DNA of 64,000 nt from Lepas anatifera (lineage: Eukaryota; Arthropoda; Thecostraca; Lepadidae): NCBI GenBank assembly GCA_034440635.1, contig JAOTON010001697.1, positions 248,001-312,000 on the forward strand, given 5' to 3'. Shown piece after piece: positions 43,327-53,810 of the stretch. Below the pieces are notes generated by a model that was not told the DNA's origin, searched no databases, and was given only the letters and a program-made list of their open reading frames with translations. The position numbers were made by a program, and so were the translations under genes. Position 1 is the stretch's first letter; the number at the start of each line of letters is the position of its first letter.

Positions 43327-43915
43327 TCTTCGTTATGTCCTTCTACAATCGAGAAGTTTGGCTCGTCTCACCTTAAAGCTCTGTTCTTGCTTCTAATAAC
43401 TAAAGATTTTCTTAGATTCCATGTGTTCAATGTGGTCAACATATTGGGGCCCTCTACGTATCTACTTGTAACTTTACCTTATTGATTTTTGTTTTGTGTC
43501 CTGTTTTGTGTACTTGTAACTTTATTTTGCTCTTTTAACTGTGTTTTTGGCGTTACATATGTTCATTGTGTTCTCTAACGCTCATCTTACTTTGTTATGT
43601 CCTGTCAGTCTCTGTTTTTATCGCTTTTCTGTTTGTTTTCTCGTTCCATGATTACTGTTTCTTCGTCAGGATTTTATGATTTGTTCATTCTGCCTACGCT
43701 ACACATGTGCTCTTTTCTAATACTGGTTGCTTACTTCCTTTTGTTTATACTATGTGTATGTGCCTGTAAGGTTCTATTCTGCTGCTCTTTATTCAGTCTT
43801 TGCTTTGCTTTGCTTTGCCCATGTCTTCTTTTGCTGGTCTATTCATTTCTTCAGTCCCATGTTTGTATATGAAAAATGAAATAAAAAAGCTGATGATAAT
43901 GATGATGATGAAGCC
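43325..43915 (+). mobile_element. 3' UTR and tail of a CR1/L2-like retrotransposon (plus strand)
   Basis: T-rich sequence with no coding potential, ending ATGAAAAATGAAATAAAAAA followed by GCTGATGATAATGATGATGA. The ending matches the minus-strand element at 26616-27290 and both sit near CT/GA microsatellites. Read as a 5'-truncated copy made mostly of 3' UTR. The leucine/serine/phenylalanine-rich frames here are non-functional. Confidence 0.6.
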
Positions 43916-44059
43916 ACCCTTGAAATGTTTCCGAGTGTATATAAGCTATGGTAGCATTCACGAACCAACACAACGGAGATGTATTCATAAGATCAACATG
44001 AAACTACAAAAATAGCACAGCTTTAATCCGTGTTAGCGTGGCACGCAGACACCAAGCCT

Positions 44060-44530
44060 TATATGGCTCCCTCCATCGCAGAGTTCACCAAAGCAGTTAG
44101 CCGATCGACTAGAACAGGACAAGTACCCCAGAAGGCAGCCAAACAATGTCGTCCATCTGTGAGCCGTCAGCCAGCCTCCTCAGCAGCGGCGCAATCAGGC
44201 GTAATCGCGGCGGAATTGGCGCGGCGCCGGCGTCAGGGCGCGCTAGTGCGCCGTGAGTGCCGCGCCGGCCGCGCTGACGTGAATGAGCATAATCATGTCG
44301 CGGGCGGTCGGGTAAACACCGCCGGGCCGTCCGGCTTGTTTGCGTAGAGCGCTGCTTGTCGACACTAATGGTCAGTTAGTGCCGACGTTGGAGGCGGTGG
44401 CGGCGCGGCGGGACCAGCCAGGGATGTCTGGGAGTCACTGTCGCAACCCCTGCCCCCGGCGCCGCCGGCGACGCGCCAGGTGCTGATTTGGCGACGAGTG
44501 AACGTCGCCCTGCAGTGCAGGATGCTGGTC
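44060..44530. other. GC/CpG-rich island 9
   Basis: GC/CpG-rich with AATCGCGGCGGAATTGGCGC, GCGGCGCCGGCGTCAGGG and GTCGCGGGCGGTCGGG. A 105-codon frame shows no recognisable domain. Confidence 0.35.
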
Positions 44531-44819
44531 AGCGGTTAATTGAGATTCTAACCACTGAGGGAGATCAGATGTCTCAGCAGGCCCTTCGGGAAAACAGCTC
44601 AGATAGATGTCACTGAAGCTAGCAGATCTCTCAATATTCAAGGTATGCTGATTTAGATACCGTATCAGACATAAGAGGTACCAGATGTTAATGTTTCAAC
44701 GGGAGAAGTTGGAAAAATAAGTGCTCTAGAGAACGGAGCCGCTGTGTCGCAAGCCAATTGACTGACGACGAATGAGGCACAAGTTTCATGGTTCAACCCA
44801 CATAGTGGATTTGCTTTAG
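44531..44819. other. Spacer, nothing recognised
   Basis: No feature recognised. Confidence 0.35.
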
Positions 44820-46414
44820 GGGCCCCTGACATCTAATCTTAGGAGAGACCCTCGGGTGCTGTCTCCGACCTCACCCTCCTCCGAGAGTTATGGTCCATTC
44901 ACACCTGTCAGAATGTGCCCAGATTCATGTTGACGGAAATTGCAGAAGTATGTGAGGAGAAGACTGACGACACAAAACAATATTGGCAGGTTCTGTCAGC
45001 AAATTTTGCCAGGTGCGAATGAGTCCTAAGCCTTAGGGCTTCCCGAAAGATCCTGGGGGCCCAGGAGACAGCCTTGATAGCGCCCCCCAATGCCGGTTTT
45101 GAGGGCCCCCAAGTGCTGGTTTCGGGCACAAGCACCTCTATCAGAGGTTCCTCAAGTGCTGGTTTTGGTGTTGTTTCATGCATTTGGGAGGATTAAGTGA
45201 ACGGTTGCATCAGTAGGACCGTTCGCAGAGTAGGTACTTTATAGCGCCTGGAGCGCACTCCCATATCCCTTCCATCAGGCTCCGTTTTTCCTTTTCGTTT
45301 CTTTGAAAATGTATAGCATATTCCAGAGATATCGCATAAGGTCCAAGGTCAAGGAAAGTTTCGACGACTAAATGCATTGGAGAACATCATTTCCTGGCTC
45401 ATTAACTACGAAAAAAAACTAAACGGATCGACACATAGACAAAATATGGCGATCTAGCAACATTACCGAAATATAGACAAACATTTTTACAGCTTCGATT
45501 GTCTGCAAGAGCAAATCGTATAAAAAATTTGCAAATTTAGGCTGATTCTGAAATGATGAGCCCAGTCCCAACAAAGGCTTCAATATTTAAAAAAAAAGCA
45601 CGTGGTTCATCAGCGTAAGAAAAAAGATAAGCAAGGGAAATGACGGAAATGGATGAAGGTAGTCCTAAGTGAAGAAGGGGCGTATGCGTCCGAAGCTAAA
45701 AGCAAAGAATAAGGGAATAAGTCAAATAAATATATCCGGTACTTATTAAATCAGTTGTTATTTCCTCCTTTTCAGCATGGTAAGGACAACAAGAAAATTA
45801 CTAGGTACAGTTAATCCAGCAGGACCCATTGGAAGAAAATTTGTTATATAGCCTTTTTCGGACGTACTCTCATAACCGTTCTCTTGTACTCTTTTTAGTT
45901 TTCTCGAAGATTTCCCCCTGAAAAATTACCTGACTTGATTATAGGTGAAAAAGGTATAGGTAGCCATTTCTGGTAATCGGGGACTGTGATGCTGTGCTCT
46001 CTAAACTACCGACCTTAAATAACTTCAAGGTCAAGGGTTGCATTGAGTTCGGTCTGGCTGCTTGCCAGAGTGAACTGAGGTACAGCCAGGAACAACAATA
46101 TTTAATTACTCGAAATATGCCCTAAGCTGGCTGCTCTTGCAGTCGCACTGCCATAGAATTACATGGCCCGGCTTCGATAGCTTTTCGGTGAAAAACAAAC
46201 AAACTCTAAACAAAATAAGACGAAAGTTAAGCAGGCACAGCAGAATTTAGTTTGTGGTAACGAAGATACAGATACGCTAGTGATACGCTGTATACGTAAC
46301 GTATGCATAAAAAATACGCTAAATACGATACCAAACAACGTAGGGGAGGGGCCTCAGGGTCCCCCTCCGAAGGCCGTCGGACCCTCACTTGGCCGAATCC
46401 TTGCTATGCCACTG
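44820..46414 (-). mobile_element. Truncated hAT-like element, family A, minus strand
   Basis: Read on the minus strand it starts CAGTGGCATAGCAAGGATTC, continues GGCCAAGTGAGGGTCCGAC, then aligns with the unique interior of 17154-22280 (CCAGAGATATCGC, GATGC..CAACCGTTC/GAAACCGCTC) and reaches the first array-like units near 45.05 kb. The far terminus is not seen, so no duplication can be scored. It shows that the 17-kb element is a multi-copy family and that the array is part of it. Confidence 0.75.
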
Positions 46415-46449
46415 CCTCTGCGTGATTGACTCAGCGATAACAACATAAG

Positions 46450-46745
46450 TTATTGCTTATTTGCAACATTTTTGGAAGAATCATCTCTTCTTCCTCTCTT
46501 ATTGCGTCCTTTTATTTGCATGTCGCGTCTCGCGCCACCAGTCAGCAACTACAAACACCACTGAATGTGCCCATCGCAAGGGTTGGCACCATCAGAGATG
46601 GCCTTATTACAACCCTTCAGAGGCATCTTAACACATTTTTACAGATAAGTGCGGCAGCAGCTTTTGCATATACCTACCAATCATATTATAACCGAACTCG
46701 CTTCTCTGTATCCATTCAATAAGCCTGACTAAATAAACCAAACTC
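46450..46745 (+). pseudogene. 3' end of a Jockey/CR1-type ORF2
   Basis: The 89-codon frame at 46453-46722 carries LNVPIARVGTIRDGL and LNTFLQ, which aligns with NVPFARVRTVKEGL and MNVFL at the C-terminus of the element at 49641. This is the last ~60 residues of the same or a closely related family, ending in a stop followed by AATAAA at 46733. No catalytic motifs remain. Confidence 0.7.
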
Positions 46746-46818
46746 TATCCTATGTTAACAATGGATTCTATGGCTTTTACTGACCATTTGTTTCATGTTT
46801 ATCATTTGATTTGTGAAT

Positions 46819-47119
46819 CAGGGGCGTAGCGAGGATTTCGCTCAGGGAGGGGCGGCGCCCCGAAAAGGGCCCCTGTGACAGCATAAAAAGGGCCTTGATG
46901 GGTAAAAGGCCCTGCTTGTTACAGAGTTGAGTGCTGAAGAGGGCTTAAGTTAACCCTGTTAAGTATACCCTGTTTGGTATAAAATGCCAAATTTGGCCAC
47001 AGAGCATAGTGCAGGAGAGCCGCGCGAAGCGCGGCTCATGTCCTCAGAGGGGCCCTTTGGGCTCTCAGGGAGGAGCGGCTGTCCCTGCCGCCCCTCCCTC
47101 CTCCTTGGCTACGCCCCTG
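46819..47119. mobile_element. 301-bp hAT-like MITE (family C)
   Basis: Ends CAGGGGCGTAGCGAGG and CTTGGCTACGCCCCTG, flanked by TTGTGAAT (46811-46818) and TTGCGAAT (47120-47127), an 8-bp duplication with one mismatch. The interior has GC-rich blocks and no ORF with recognised domains. Confidence 0.88.
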
Positions 47120-47127
47120 TTGCGAAT

Positions 47128-48575
47128 ATGATTGTCTATAATCTACTATAAGCTTAAGTATGTTTCTGCTTTTCAGTGCATATAATCTCGATATTTTCGT
47201 TGGCCCATCGTTATGTCTCATGTACTTGGGTACCATTTAATGAGGTCATACCGGGGAAATATTTCAGAAAAAATCAACAAACCATCAAATTCGTCTCTTC
47301 TTTCAATGCCCTAGTTTCTTTGAAATGTGACACAGATGTCGTCACCTGTGTAATGGTGTGTAGTTCGAGCCACCACACATGTGTATTTGTTGTAAAATCA
47401 TTTTATAGCACATGACGGCAGCTGTGCCTCAGACATTCATGGTTGGTATGGATGAAAACACAGGATTTTACGCACCTTTGTTGTTAGATGAAAGCCTGAA
47501 TTGTTATTTTTCTGACATTTTATTTGTTTCTCGCTATTATGGGGCAGCGTAATAAAATGTTCATACGTGCTCCTTGTCTCATTTTCAATTTGTAAGTCAC
47601 TTTTATGCAAATGTAATATGGTGCAAGCGTCTTTGTCGTCTTAACGCCATGAACCTCGTGAAGGGAAAGTCAGGAACATGAAAATGTATCGTAGAGTAGC
47701 TGATTTCGATTTAACGCCCATTAAAGATGACCAAAATGTTAACTCAATCGGCCCTGAAACCAGGAAAGTATACCGCACGTATGCCTAAGGATGACACCTT
47801 AAAGTACCTACTGAGTAACGCACTGTGGAATAAATAAGGGTCAATGGTCCTTATGCTAACGGTATGTTTACAACACCACTGTTGTACAGACAATGGATTT
47901 AGGTGCGACAAAGCGCCGTTACATGCTATCTTTTATTAATTGTAGCCCATAAGAAATATAGATAGTATCATTTCCACGACCTTAGACATCCGGGCCCCAG
48001 TGCTTTTTTCCTACATAACGGACTGCAATCTCAAAGGCGAAGTGTACCACAAAAAATGCGGGATATGGGGCCAGTTCCAGAAGAAAAATAAGCCGATAAG
48101 TGTTAACATTCACCAGAATTGAATTTGATTTTCTCCTCAATTAAAACACGCTTAACCCAGTCTAATTTATTTTTCAAGAAGGAAATGTCATAGATTGGCC
48201 AAAAAGAGGCATTTGAAGCACGCGCCATCACGTACGTCAGGCCATTCTGAACCTACCAGAGTGAATGACCAACAAAGCACCTTAAACGTCTATATTGTCT
48301 GATGTATGTCCCAGCAGTCTGTGTTGGATATATCGGAGGTTATTGGTAGAACAAGTGTGGCACATTCATAGAACACCGGTACCAGATTGTAAGGAATCAA
48401 AATAAGGAATAAGAATGTAAGGAATCAAGTTTCATTTCTACGTTGAGATATTTATTTCCAAAGGATCCGTTTCTCGACCAGTTCAGAACTTCCGTTTCAC
48501 ACCTCTAGTAATTTATCAGTCCATTTATTCCCTGATTGCCCAAAGCTCTCAGCTAGGGCAGCGGTAACCCTTTCG
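47128..48575. other. AT-rich intergenic DNA, nothing recognised
   Basis: About 1.4 kb with no gene or repeat recognised. Confidence 0.45.
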
Positions 48576-48810
48576 AGCGCGTCAGTCGTAAGACCACCCA
48601 TCCTCGGCGCGCCTCAGCCGCCAGACCAGCCCTCCTCCGGGTACGTCAGCTGCCAGACCAGCCCTCCTCCGGGTGCGTCAGCCTCCGGACCAGTTCCCCC
48701 GGGCGCGTCAGTCACCAGACCAGTCCTCCTCCGGGTACGTCAGCCGCCAGACCAGTTCCCTCAGGCGCGTCAGCCGCCAGAAAAGCTCTCCTTCGGGCGC
48801 CGCGGCCGCA
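48576..48810. repeat. ~36-bp GC-rich tandem repeat
   Basis: About seven units near CGTCAGCCGCCAGACCAGCC followed by CTCCTCCGGGTA, alternating CTCCTCCGGGTA and TTCCCCCGGGCG variants. Confidence 0.9.
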
Positions 48811-49265
48811 GAGCGAGCGTAAAGTTGATTTTCCCTGGCACCAGCCGACCGATCCCAACTCAATTACGGCGGTCCGCAGATACGGCCTGAAATGACGGCG
48901 GCGCCCCGGGGGAAGGGCCCTGCTGCCCACCAAAAACCCACCCCTCGCATAAGAGAGAGGCGTCTTCGCAGCACCATAGATCTCATAGTGGTGTCGTAAA
49001 TACGGCACCCCCCAGTCTCCAAACCGCTGCAATCTAGGCACTGGCAGAGCTTGAGCTATTCTGCGTGTTTTGATTTGTTTAAGAGTGAAGCCATCATCAA
49101 AAGGGGAAGATGTACCGAAAGCAAAAAAATTGGGGGAGAAGGAAATGCTTATAAGACATTGCTCAACTCTGCAGTTCGCACTTTTTGTATCTCTGGCTAC
49201 CAAAGTCCCCGCTCTGACCCAGAACACTTAATCATTCTAATACATTTTCCATCTAATTCTAGACT
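48811..49265 (-). other. Open frame of unknown origin
   Basis: A 171-codon minus-strand frame (48712-49227) runs from this unique DNA into the 36-bp repeat. The non-repeat part has no domain I recognise. It ends against the hAT-like element at 49274. Coding status is doubtful. Confidence 0.2.
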
Positions 49266-49640
49266 CTCCGTAACAGTGGCGGACCTAGCCGGTCGGTTTG
49301 GGAGGGGCAAACCAAAGTCAAAAGTCGAAAAGTAAAAAAAAAACGTCACGCCGTTAAAGCTGCGCTACAATATCATTTTCTGGTAGAATTCTGGGCATTT
49401 CATTTTCATTTTTCATTTTATTTACTAGATCATCAACGGGGAAGTCCCCAATTACAGATGAAGTCAGGTTGTTAAAAATATATACAAATGCATACACAGT
49501 CGTCATGATAAGACAAAAATCAGGATTACAGAAATAAAAACTGATAAATATTACACTGTAGTACACTAAAAGATCATAGTTAACATGCATGTAAACATGA
49601 AAGAGTAAAAAAGTAAATTGATAAAGCCCTAAAAAGTGAA

Positions 49641-50369
49641 TCAAAGCGATGCCACATATACTCGAACTGACGAACGAAACGCATTAAATGAGTCGTGAAA
49701 CAAATCGATCCCCTGGCATTGTCTTAAAAAGACGTTCATAGCCGTTGGCAACCTCACAAACAAGCCCTCCTTCACAGTTCTCACCCTCGCGAACGGAACA
49801 TTGCATAGGCTGCGCTGCCTTGAGAGTCGGGCGGGTACATACAGATTAAAACAGTTGAGTAAAGCTGACGAGTCTATCCTACCCCTAAAAACATTACGTA
49901 AGAACATTAAATCATACTGCATTCTTCGAGCCTTCAATGATGACATATTGAAATGGTTGAGCAGGTCATTGTACGCGAGCGATGCTGATTGATTATGGGA
50001 ATGCCCGTTGAGCCAAATTAAAAATTTATGCTGAGTTCTCTCAAGCCTATCAGTGTGAGTCCCTGCAGCTCCTGCCCAGATCACACAGCCGTACTCAAGT
50101 ATCGAGCGAACATTTGCGCAGAACGATGCAACCGCTGCTGGTCTTCTGAAATGGCCTCTCGGACCAGCTACTTGAAAAGACCGGATCAGCAAACCTAGTG
50201 CCCTATTTGCTTTTTTGGCAGACATATCAATGTGGTCAGCAAATGTGAGCTTGGTGTCGAAGACAACTCCTAGGTCACGAATGATTTTGACGTGTTCCAG
50301 GGCGGTATTTTCAATAAAGTATGTTGTTTCTATTGGCTTAATTTTAGGGTCATCCGAAACGCTTTGCAT
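49641..50369 (-). pseudogene. RT thumb/C-terminal segment
   Basis: A 242-codon segment continuing the reverse transcriptase after a frameshift. It contains IIRDLGVVFDTKLTF (the LGV.D..L.F block after RT), ILEYGCVIWAG (equivalent to YCNIVWG-type motifs) and NVPFARVRTVKEGL near the end. No RNase H domain follows. The stop is at 49641, followed by about 290 bp of AT-rich 3' UTR. Confidence 0.88.
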
Positions 50370-50893
50370 TTTGTCGGGTTCAGGTTAAGCTTCCAGGTAC
50401 GGGACCACTGGCAAAGCCTCAGCAGGTCTGCTTGCAAAGCTTCAGAGTCAGAAACGTGAGATATTTTCCGGTAAATTTTTACATCATCCGCAAACATTAA
50501 GCATTGGAAAGATATTTCAGCCGGCAGGTCATTGATGAATATGGCGAAGAGCAGTGGTGATAGCAACCCCCCTTCAGGCGTCCCAGATGTTACCTGAAGC
50601 CACCTGGAACACTTGCCATTTACTACAACACGTTGCAGTCTATTGTGCAAGTATGAAGAAAACCAGCTCAGAGCAGCGTCAGAAATGTTGAAAGACTTTT
50701 TGAGTTTATGAATTAAAAGTGAATGATTTACACTTTGAAATGCCGCTGTATAGTCAGTGTAAATGCAGTCGGTTTGGGAGCCCTGTGATATGGATTCCCA
50801 GGCAGTACGGAGAAGCGTTGCCAGGTTTGAGCTGCATGATCGCCGAGAGACGAATCCGTGTTGTGCGGGTGTCAATACTGGACGTATGTACAT
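50330..50893 (-). pseudogene. Reverse transcriptase core
   Basis: A 188-codon open segment. YTDYTAAFQSVNH at residues 45-57 carries the first catalytic Asp (D47). TSGTPEGGLLSPLLFAIFIN (102-121) is the domain-B loop, where PQG is usual but PEG is seen. FADDVKIY (134-141) holds the catalytic Asp pair. The order and spacing fit non-LTR RT. The frame runs out at about residue 185 and continues in another frame at 50369. The upstream part (VLERIMYTQLLQH) lies in a third segment, frame-shifted, near 50860-50965. Confidence 0.88.
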
Positions 50894-51241
50894 GCTGCAG
50901 TAACTGCGTGTACATTATCCTCTCTAGCACCTGGCCAAAAAGAGGCATAAGGGACACATATCGGTAATTTTTAGGAGGCGAAAAGCAAAAAAAAGTCACG
51001 GGATGAAAAATATGCACTCGATATACTTTTTCCAGTCCAAGTCCCAATATTTACACTGAACTTAACTGGTTCTGTTTGAAGTTAAGAATTGAAGCAGCAA
51101 AATCTTGCTTATAAACTAAAAAGGAGTCGGGGGAAAAAGGAGGTCGATCACTTTGGGGGGGCAAAAACCTTGTTTTGCCCCGAGCTTTTCCATTTGGGGG
51201 GGCAAATACCTTTCCCCCTTGGATCCGCCACTGCTCCGTAA

Positions 51242-53299
51242 CAAATGCTGCAATTTCTGACACGTAAGCAGAAGCCAGAAGCACGCGCAAAACCAAGGCG
51301 AGAATCTGGAATGCGTGGGTAATGTTAAAAGCTCATGCAAACTGGAGACAGGGATAAACTTAACCAGTCGTCGGCCGTAACTTTTTTATTAGATTATCGT
51401 GAAATGAAAAATGTTTAAATACGATGGGAAAATGAACAGAAAACGGGGAAACGTTGACGGTAATCGGAGCGCAGATACAGCAGTGAGTCATGCACGCAGC
51501 CACCACCATGTGCCGCCACACAAGAAACAGTGTTGCCAGTTCGTAAATGGATAAGTTTGTGGGTATCATAAATTATACCCTGGCCAGAAACGGGAATCAT
51601 ACGTCTTGGAAAATAGGTTAGCATCGCCTGCTCGTTTCGATTGAAACATTCCAATAGTTCTCAGTTCAGGGACATGGCACTTTCATTACCCGCACGAAAT
51701 CGCCAAAAAGGTTTCAAATGCTATTATGATGCTCATCAATGCAAGAGGTAAGAGGAAGATATGAAGTATACATGGACCATGCTGTAAAATATAGAAAGAA
51801 CAACACCAAGGGAGAAACAAGGATGTTCTTTGGGAATATGTGCCTAAGGATCAGGCTCAATCTATGGGGAGGAATATAATTAGCAAGTAAGAACAAGGCG
51901 AGTCAGGGTTGGATCAGGGATTGGATCAGGGAGCCGAGTCCTCAGGAGAACTGGGGGGAGCGAGGCCAAACGTGCCCTACCTTAGGCAGCCGGCTGCATG
52001 TGCCTCCCCTCTCACCTCCAGGCCACGGCGCGCTTGAAATCCACGAATTAATACGGGCTGCGAAATGATTTGTATGATCATAATAAACCTTAACTGATGG
52101 CGATGGATAACATTCAGTATTAATTCATAGTTCCAAGAATATATTGTTTTCAGTTTAAAATGTATAATTTTTCTGCAACGGTACCCACTCAGCTACCTTT
52201 GCCTACGCTGCATCTTGATGGTGCAAGGTAGTGAGGCAGTCCGTGGGCCCTTGAGTCGTGCCAATTTCCCTGTTCCGCAACTTTTCCGAAGTCAATCTAT
52301 GCCTGCATACAGACTACTAGAGGCAAGCTTTGGATACCATCATGGATATGAATTTCTGCTTTGGTATTGTCAGGCTACCCAGTAGGTATCCACTCCCCAG
52401 ATGTAAGAATAGTGATTTGTTTTGCCCAGCAGCAGCTGATTTTTAGCCCGTGATAAAGAAGTCTCCCAGCTTGTGGGGTCTAACGAGAGAAGAAATCTTC
52501 CTAAGCGAACAGAATTAGTAGGTTAGGTACCGGACTGTGATGGCAGGAAATTTTGAAGGACTTATTCGTACCCCAATGGACACCAGTTTTAGTTTAAAAG
52601 GTGTTCCATCTTCTCGCAACGGAGATTTTCTCCAACTGTGTTGGCAGGATCAGGGTAATCTCTGACCTCTGTCTTTCTCAACCAAACATTTAAATGTCAT
52701 CAATATATCGCTTATCAAATGTTTCCTCTTCGGTATCTCGGCCGGTTGATTTTTTAGCTTTAATCACAGGCGATATTGAAACAACCTTTTAAGTCTAGGT
52801 TGTTTTTGTCTGACCATAAGAATAAACATTTCCTACTCTTGGTATTCCACACCTGTTCAAAATTTACGCCGCTGGTTAGCACACTGTAGTCTTTTGGCTC
52901 CAAAATGCCCCAAAATGGGAGCAAATCTGTTTGCCTAGTTGAGGTATACAGGTCAAAGCCTATATACCTCAAACTATTTCTTAATATCTGATAGATAAGC
53001 TGTATCTGATAAGTCAGTGCAGTGTATTTCCAGATGGATTGGGGACATGCACACATCTGGAGAAATATCCTATGTGTTAATCTGATGTGTTTCTCTGTTT
53101 GGTCCCTCTTTTATAAGCGCTGGCTTGCATAAAACATTCACTTGAAATTAAACACAAAAATATATCCGCCTTAAACTAAAAAAAGTTTTCCTTCTTACCT
53201 TTGCAAAAAAGCAAAAAAAAGATATTCCCCGTAAATAATTCCCCGAAGTAGCGAACTCATCCATGTTTTCCCCGGCAGAGCACGACTGTCATTCCGCGG
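51242..53299. other. Intergenic DNA, nothing recognised
   Basis: About 2 kb. No gene found; frames of 60-98 codons lack recognisable domains. Nothing repeated was recognised. Confidence 0.45.
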
Positions 53300-53810
53300 A
53301 TAACTTTATCAATTAATTTTTATGTGCTTCCGTGCCGTTTGGCGGCGCCGCCCTTTCGATTGTGTACGCATGCAAATGCCGTCGCCGCCGACGCGGGGAG
53401 CGCGGGCGCTCCGTCGGCGGGTGGCCCGCTGTTCCGGCGCCGCGCCGCCAGCGACGCGGCCGCGACCTCTCCCCTCTGCGCCGCCGCCGCCGGCACGGAA
53501 ACACGAGTCAGCGGTGACAAAGGCGGCGCGCCGCCGCCCCGACAATGCCGCGCTGCCGCCGACGTCGCGCAATCAAATTAATACCCGCATCGATACATTG
53601 ATACATGACGACGATAACTAGGGGAGCGCGCGGCACAATATGTGTGATTAGGGCGTCAGTGGCCGACGGCGGTTCCACGGCCGGCCGGGTGACCCGGCAC
53701 CTGAGTGGGGCGGCCGGGCGGGGGCGGGGCCTTCGTGGCGGGAGGGTCTGAGAACGGCGGCGCCACTGCCATCGCCGCGCTGCTCTCGACGACCCATTAC
53801 GCGCTAATAC
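53300..53810. other. GC/CpG-rich island 10 with octamer-like word
   Basis: Very GC/CpG-rich core (GCGGCGCCGCC, GCCGTCGCCGCCGACGCG, GCGCGCCGCCGCC) flanked by AT words TCAATTAATTTTTATG (53310) and ATCAAATTAATACCCGCATC (53570). ATGCAAAT, the POU octamer, is at 53370-53377. At least six overlapping frames cross it in all directions, which argues that openness is compositional. A candidate enhancer or CpG island. Confidence 0.4.

Larger units (their letters stand above)
49352..50977 (-). pseudogene. 5'-truncated, frameshifted Jockey/CR1-type reverse transcriptase
   Basis: Read on the minus strand it begins abruptly with PPKNYRYVSL, the conserved block just before the RT fingers. It proceeds through RT and connection regions in at least two frames and ends in (AATGAAA)-like AATAAAATGAAAAATGAAAA. 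Near-repeats GAAAAGTAAAAAAAAAACGT (left) and GAAAAGCAAAAAAAAGTCAC (right) flank it, consistent with a target duplication of about 20 bp from target-primed reverse transcription. Two frameshifts show the copy is dead. Confidence 0.85.
49274..51233. mobile_element. hAT-like element (family B) containing a nested retrotransposon
   Basis: A 1960-bp element with ends CAGTGGCGGACCTAGCCGGT and CCTTGGATCCGCCACTG, flanked by a perfect 8-bp duplication CTCCGTAA (49266-49273, 51234-51241). The outer ~75 bp and last ~250 bp align with the 391-bp MITE at 34798-35188. The difference in length is a reverse-transcriptase fragment (about 49352-50977) inserted inside. No hAT transposase. Confidence 0.92.

Noticed and set aside
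48712..49227. 171-codon minus-strand frame as a gene
   Set aside because: About a sixth lies in the 36-bp tandem repeat, the rest has no recognised domain, and it stops next to a transposon edge.
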